NCBI GenBank assembly: GCA_937922105.1
Contig: CAKZVN010000227.1
Location: forward strand, 1-6,737
Length of the DNA stretch: 6,737 nucleotides
Source of the DNA: an uncultured Litorilinea sp.
GTDB taxonomy: Bacteria > Chloroflexota > Anaerolineae > Caldilineales > Caldilineaceae
Reading direction: 5' to 3'
The position numbers were made by a program, and so were the translations under genes. Each line of letters starts with the position of its first letter. The first letter of the stretch is position 1. The notes beneath the pieces were generated by a model, which was not told the DNA's origin, did not search any database, and worked only from the letters and a program-made list of their open reading frames with translations. Shown one piece after another: positions 5,553 through 6,737 of the stretch.

Positions 5553-6737
5553 ATGCCGATTCTGACATCCAGTGCCTATGGTCTGGAGAATCACGGGATT
5601 CGCCATACCGATACGATTTTCTGGACGCTGCACACGCCGGTCTTGTATGAACACGCAACGCTGCGTCGCGAAGGGCGCATCGCCCACCTGGGTCCGCTGG
5701 TGGTGCGTACCGGTCAACACACCGGACGTTCCCCCAAGGATAAGTTCATCGTTCACGAGCCTTCCTCCGCGCACCATGTCGCCTGGGGCAAGGTCAACCA
5801 GCCCATGTCGGAGGAGAACTTCGACAATCTGCATCGTCGCCTGACCGCCTATCTGCAATCGCGCGAACTCTATGTGCAGGATTGCTTCGTGGGCGCGGAC
5901 CCGGCCTATCGCATGCCGGTGCGCGTCATCACCGAAACGGCCTGGCACTCCCTCTTTGCGCGCAACATGTTTATCCAAGCCACCGACGAGGAACTCAAGA
6001 CCCACGTCCCCGAGTTCACGGTGATCCAAGCGCCCAACTTCCACGCCATCCCCGAACTAGACGGCACGCGCTCGGAGGTCTTCATCGCAGTCCACTTCGG
6101 CAAGCGCATGGTGATCATCGGCGGGACCCAATATGCCGGTGAGATCAAGAAGTCGGTCTTCAGCGCCATGAACTACTTCCTGCCGTTGAAGGGTGTGTTG
6201 CCCATGCACTGCTCGGCCAATTACGGGCCGGACGGCGACGTGGCGATCTTCTTCGGGCTGTCCGGCACAGGCAAGACGACCCTTTCCACCGATCCCTCGC
6301 GCACGTTGGTTGGCGACGACGAGCACGGCTGGAGCGACAACGGCATCTTCAACCTGGAGGGCGGCTGCTATGCCAAGACCATCCGTCTTTCTGCCAGCGC
6401 CGAACCCGACATCTACGAAGCCACGCGTAAATTCGGCACCATCCTGGAAAACGTGGGCTTCAACCCGGAGACCGGGCGCATTGACCTCAACGACGACTCG
6501 CTGACCGAGAACACGCGGGCCGCCTATCCCATCAGTCATATCCCGCGTGCCACACGCAAGGGGTTGGCGGGCCACCCGACCAATATCATCATGCTGACTG
6601 CGGACGCGTTCGGCGTCTTGCCGCCCATCGCCAAACTCACCCCGGAGCAGGCCATGTACCACTTCCTCTCCGGCTATACAGCCAAGGTGGCGGGCACGGA
6701 AAAGGGCGTCACCGAGCCACAGGCGACCTTCAGCGCC
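5553..6737 (+). CDS. pckA: Phosphoenolpyruvate carboxykinase (ATP), partial at the window end
   Basis: The first 395 codons of a protein normally near 530 residues; the frame is open to the window edge. It converts oxaloacetate and ATP to phosphoenolpyruvate, CO2 and ADP in the cytosol, the entry step of gluconeogenesis. Family landmarks are intact: TGRSPKDK (57-64, Arg59 for substrate), YAGEIKKS (194-201, Lys199/Lys200), MHCSAN (218-223, metal ligand His219), the P-loop GLSGTGKTTLS (235-245, Lys241), the metal-binding GDDEHGW (254-260, Asp255/Asp256) and ENTRAAYPI (319-327, Arg322). The P-loop and these blocks identify the ATP-type enzyme rather than the GTP type. AAGGAG (5536-5541) is eleven bases before the ATG. 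It stands 273 bases after the preceding gene with its own candidate promoter, so it is probably transcribed independently of the metal cluster. Confidence 0.97.
   Translation, partial: MPILTSSAYGLENHGIRHTDTIFWTLHTPVLYEHATLRREGRIAHLGPLVVRTGQHTGRSPKDKFIVHEPSSAHHVAWGKVNQPMSEENFDNLHRRLTAYLQSRELYVQDCFVGADPAYRMPVRVITETAWHSLFARNMFIQATDEELKTHVPEFTVIQAPNFHAIPELDGTRSEVFIAVHFGKRMVIIGGTQYAGEIKKSVFSAMNYFLPLKGVLPMHCSANYGPDGDVAIFFGLSGTGKTTLSTDPSRTLVGDDEHGWSDNGIFNLEGGCYAKTIRLSASAEPDIYEATRKFGTILENVGFNPETGRIDLNDDSLTENTRAAYPISHIPRATRKGLAGHPTNIIMLTADAFGVLPPIAKLTPEQAMYHFLSGYTAKVAGTEKGVTEPQATFSA

Noticed and set aside
5052..6044. Antisense reading frame of 330 codons opposite the small toxin-like gene and pckA
   Set aside because: It spans an intergenic region and the conserved N-terminal half of pckA, and its product shows no family features.

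Overview
The window is GC-rich bacterial DNA with all recognisable genes on the + strand. Gene content (YcgR/YcgQ-type permease pair, an Ig plus beta-propeller surface protein, a Fur-family regulator, an adenosine-specific kinase, a HicBA-like pair, ATP-dependent PEP carboxykinase) and base composition fit a Chloroflexota-like bacterium. That assignment is an inference from gene types only; no marker gene is present.

Layout. Bases 1-114 are the last 37 codons of a transposase-like protein, and the insertion sequence may end near base 140. Next comes a tightly packed cluster: a COG0701-type membrane permease (230-1309), a TIGR03943/DUF1980-type partner with a very histidine-rich loop (1312-2157), a membrane-anchored Ig-like plus TolB/PD40 beta-propeller protein (2223-3638), a Fur/Zur-family repressor (3661-4152) and an adenosine-specific kinase (4118-4603) whose start lies inside the fur-like gene. 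A strong hairpin (2170-2198) separates the second and third genes. A lower-GC two-gene module follows (4652-5017 and 5007-5279). It looks like a divergent HicB/HicA toxin-antitoxin pair. A 273-base non-coding stretch with two hairpins and a plausible promoter leads into pckA (5553 to the window end, truncated by the edge).

How it may work together. The permease pair with its His-rich metal-binding loop, next to a Fur-family regulator, suggests a metal-handling operon, most likely zinc, controlled by the regulator it encodes. The propeller protein could be an extracytoplasmic accessory of this system. The kinase is translationally coupled to the regulator, but no functional link can be read from sequence. 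The toxin-antitoxin-like pair and the transposase remnant show this is a region with accessory-gene turnover beside a core metabolic gene, pckA. The least described parts are the propeller protein within a metal cluster, the regulator/kinase overlap, and the divergent HicBA-like pair.
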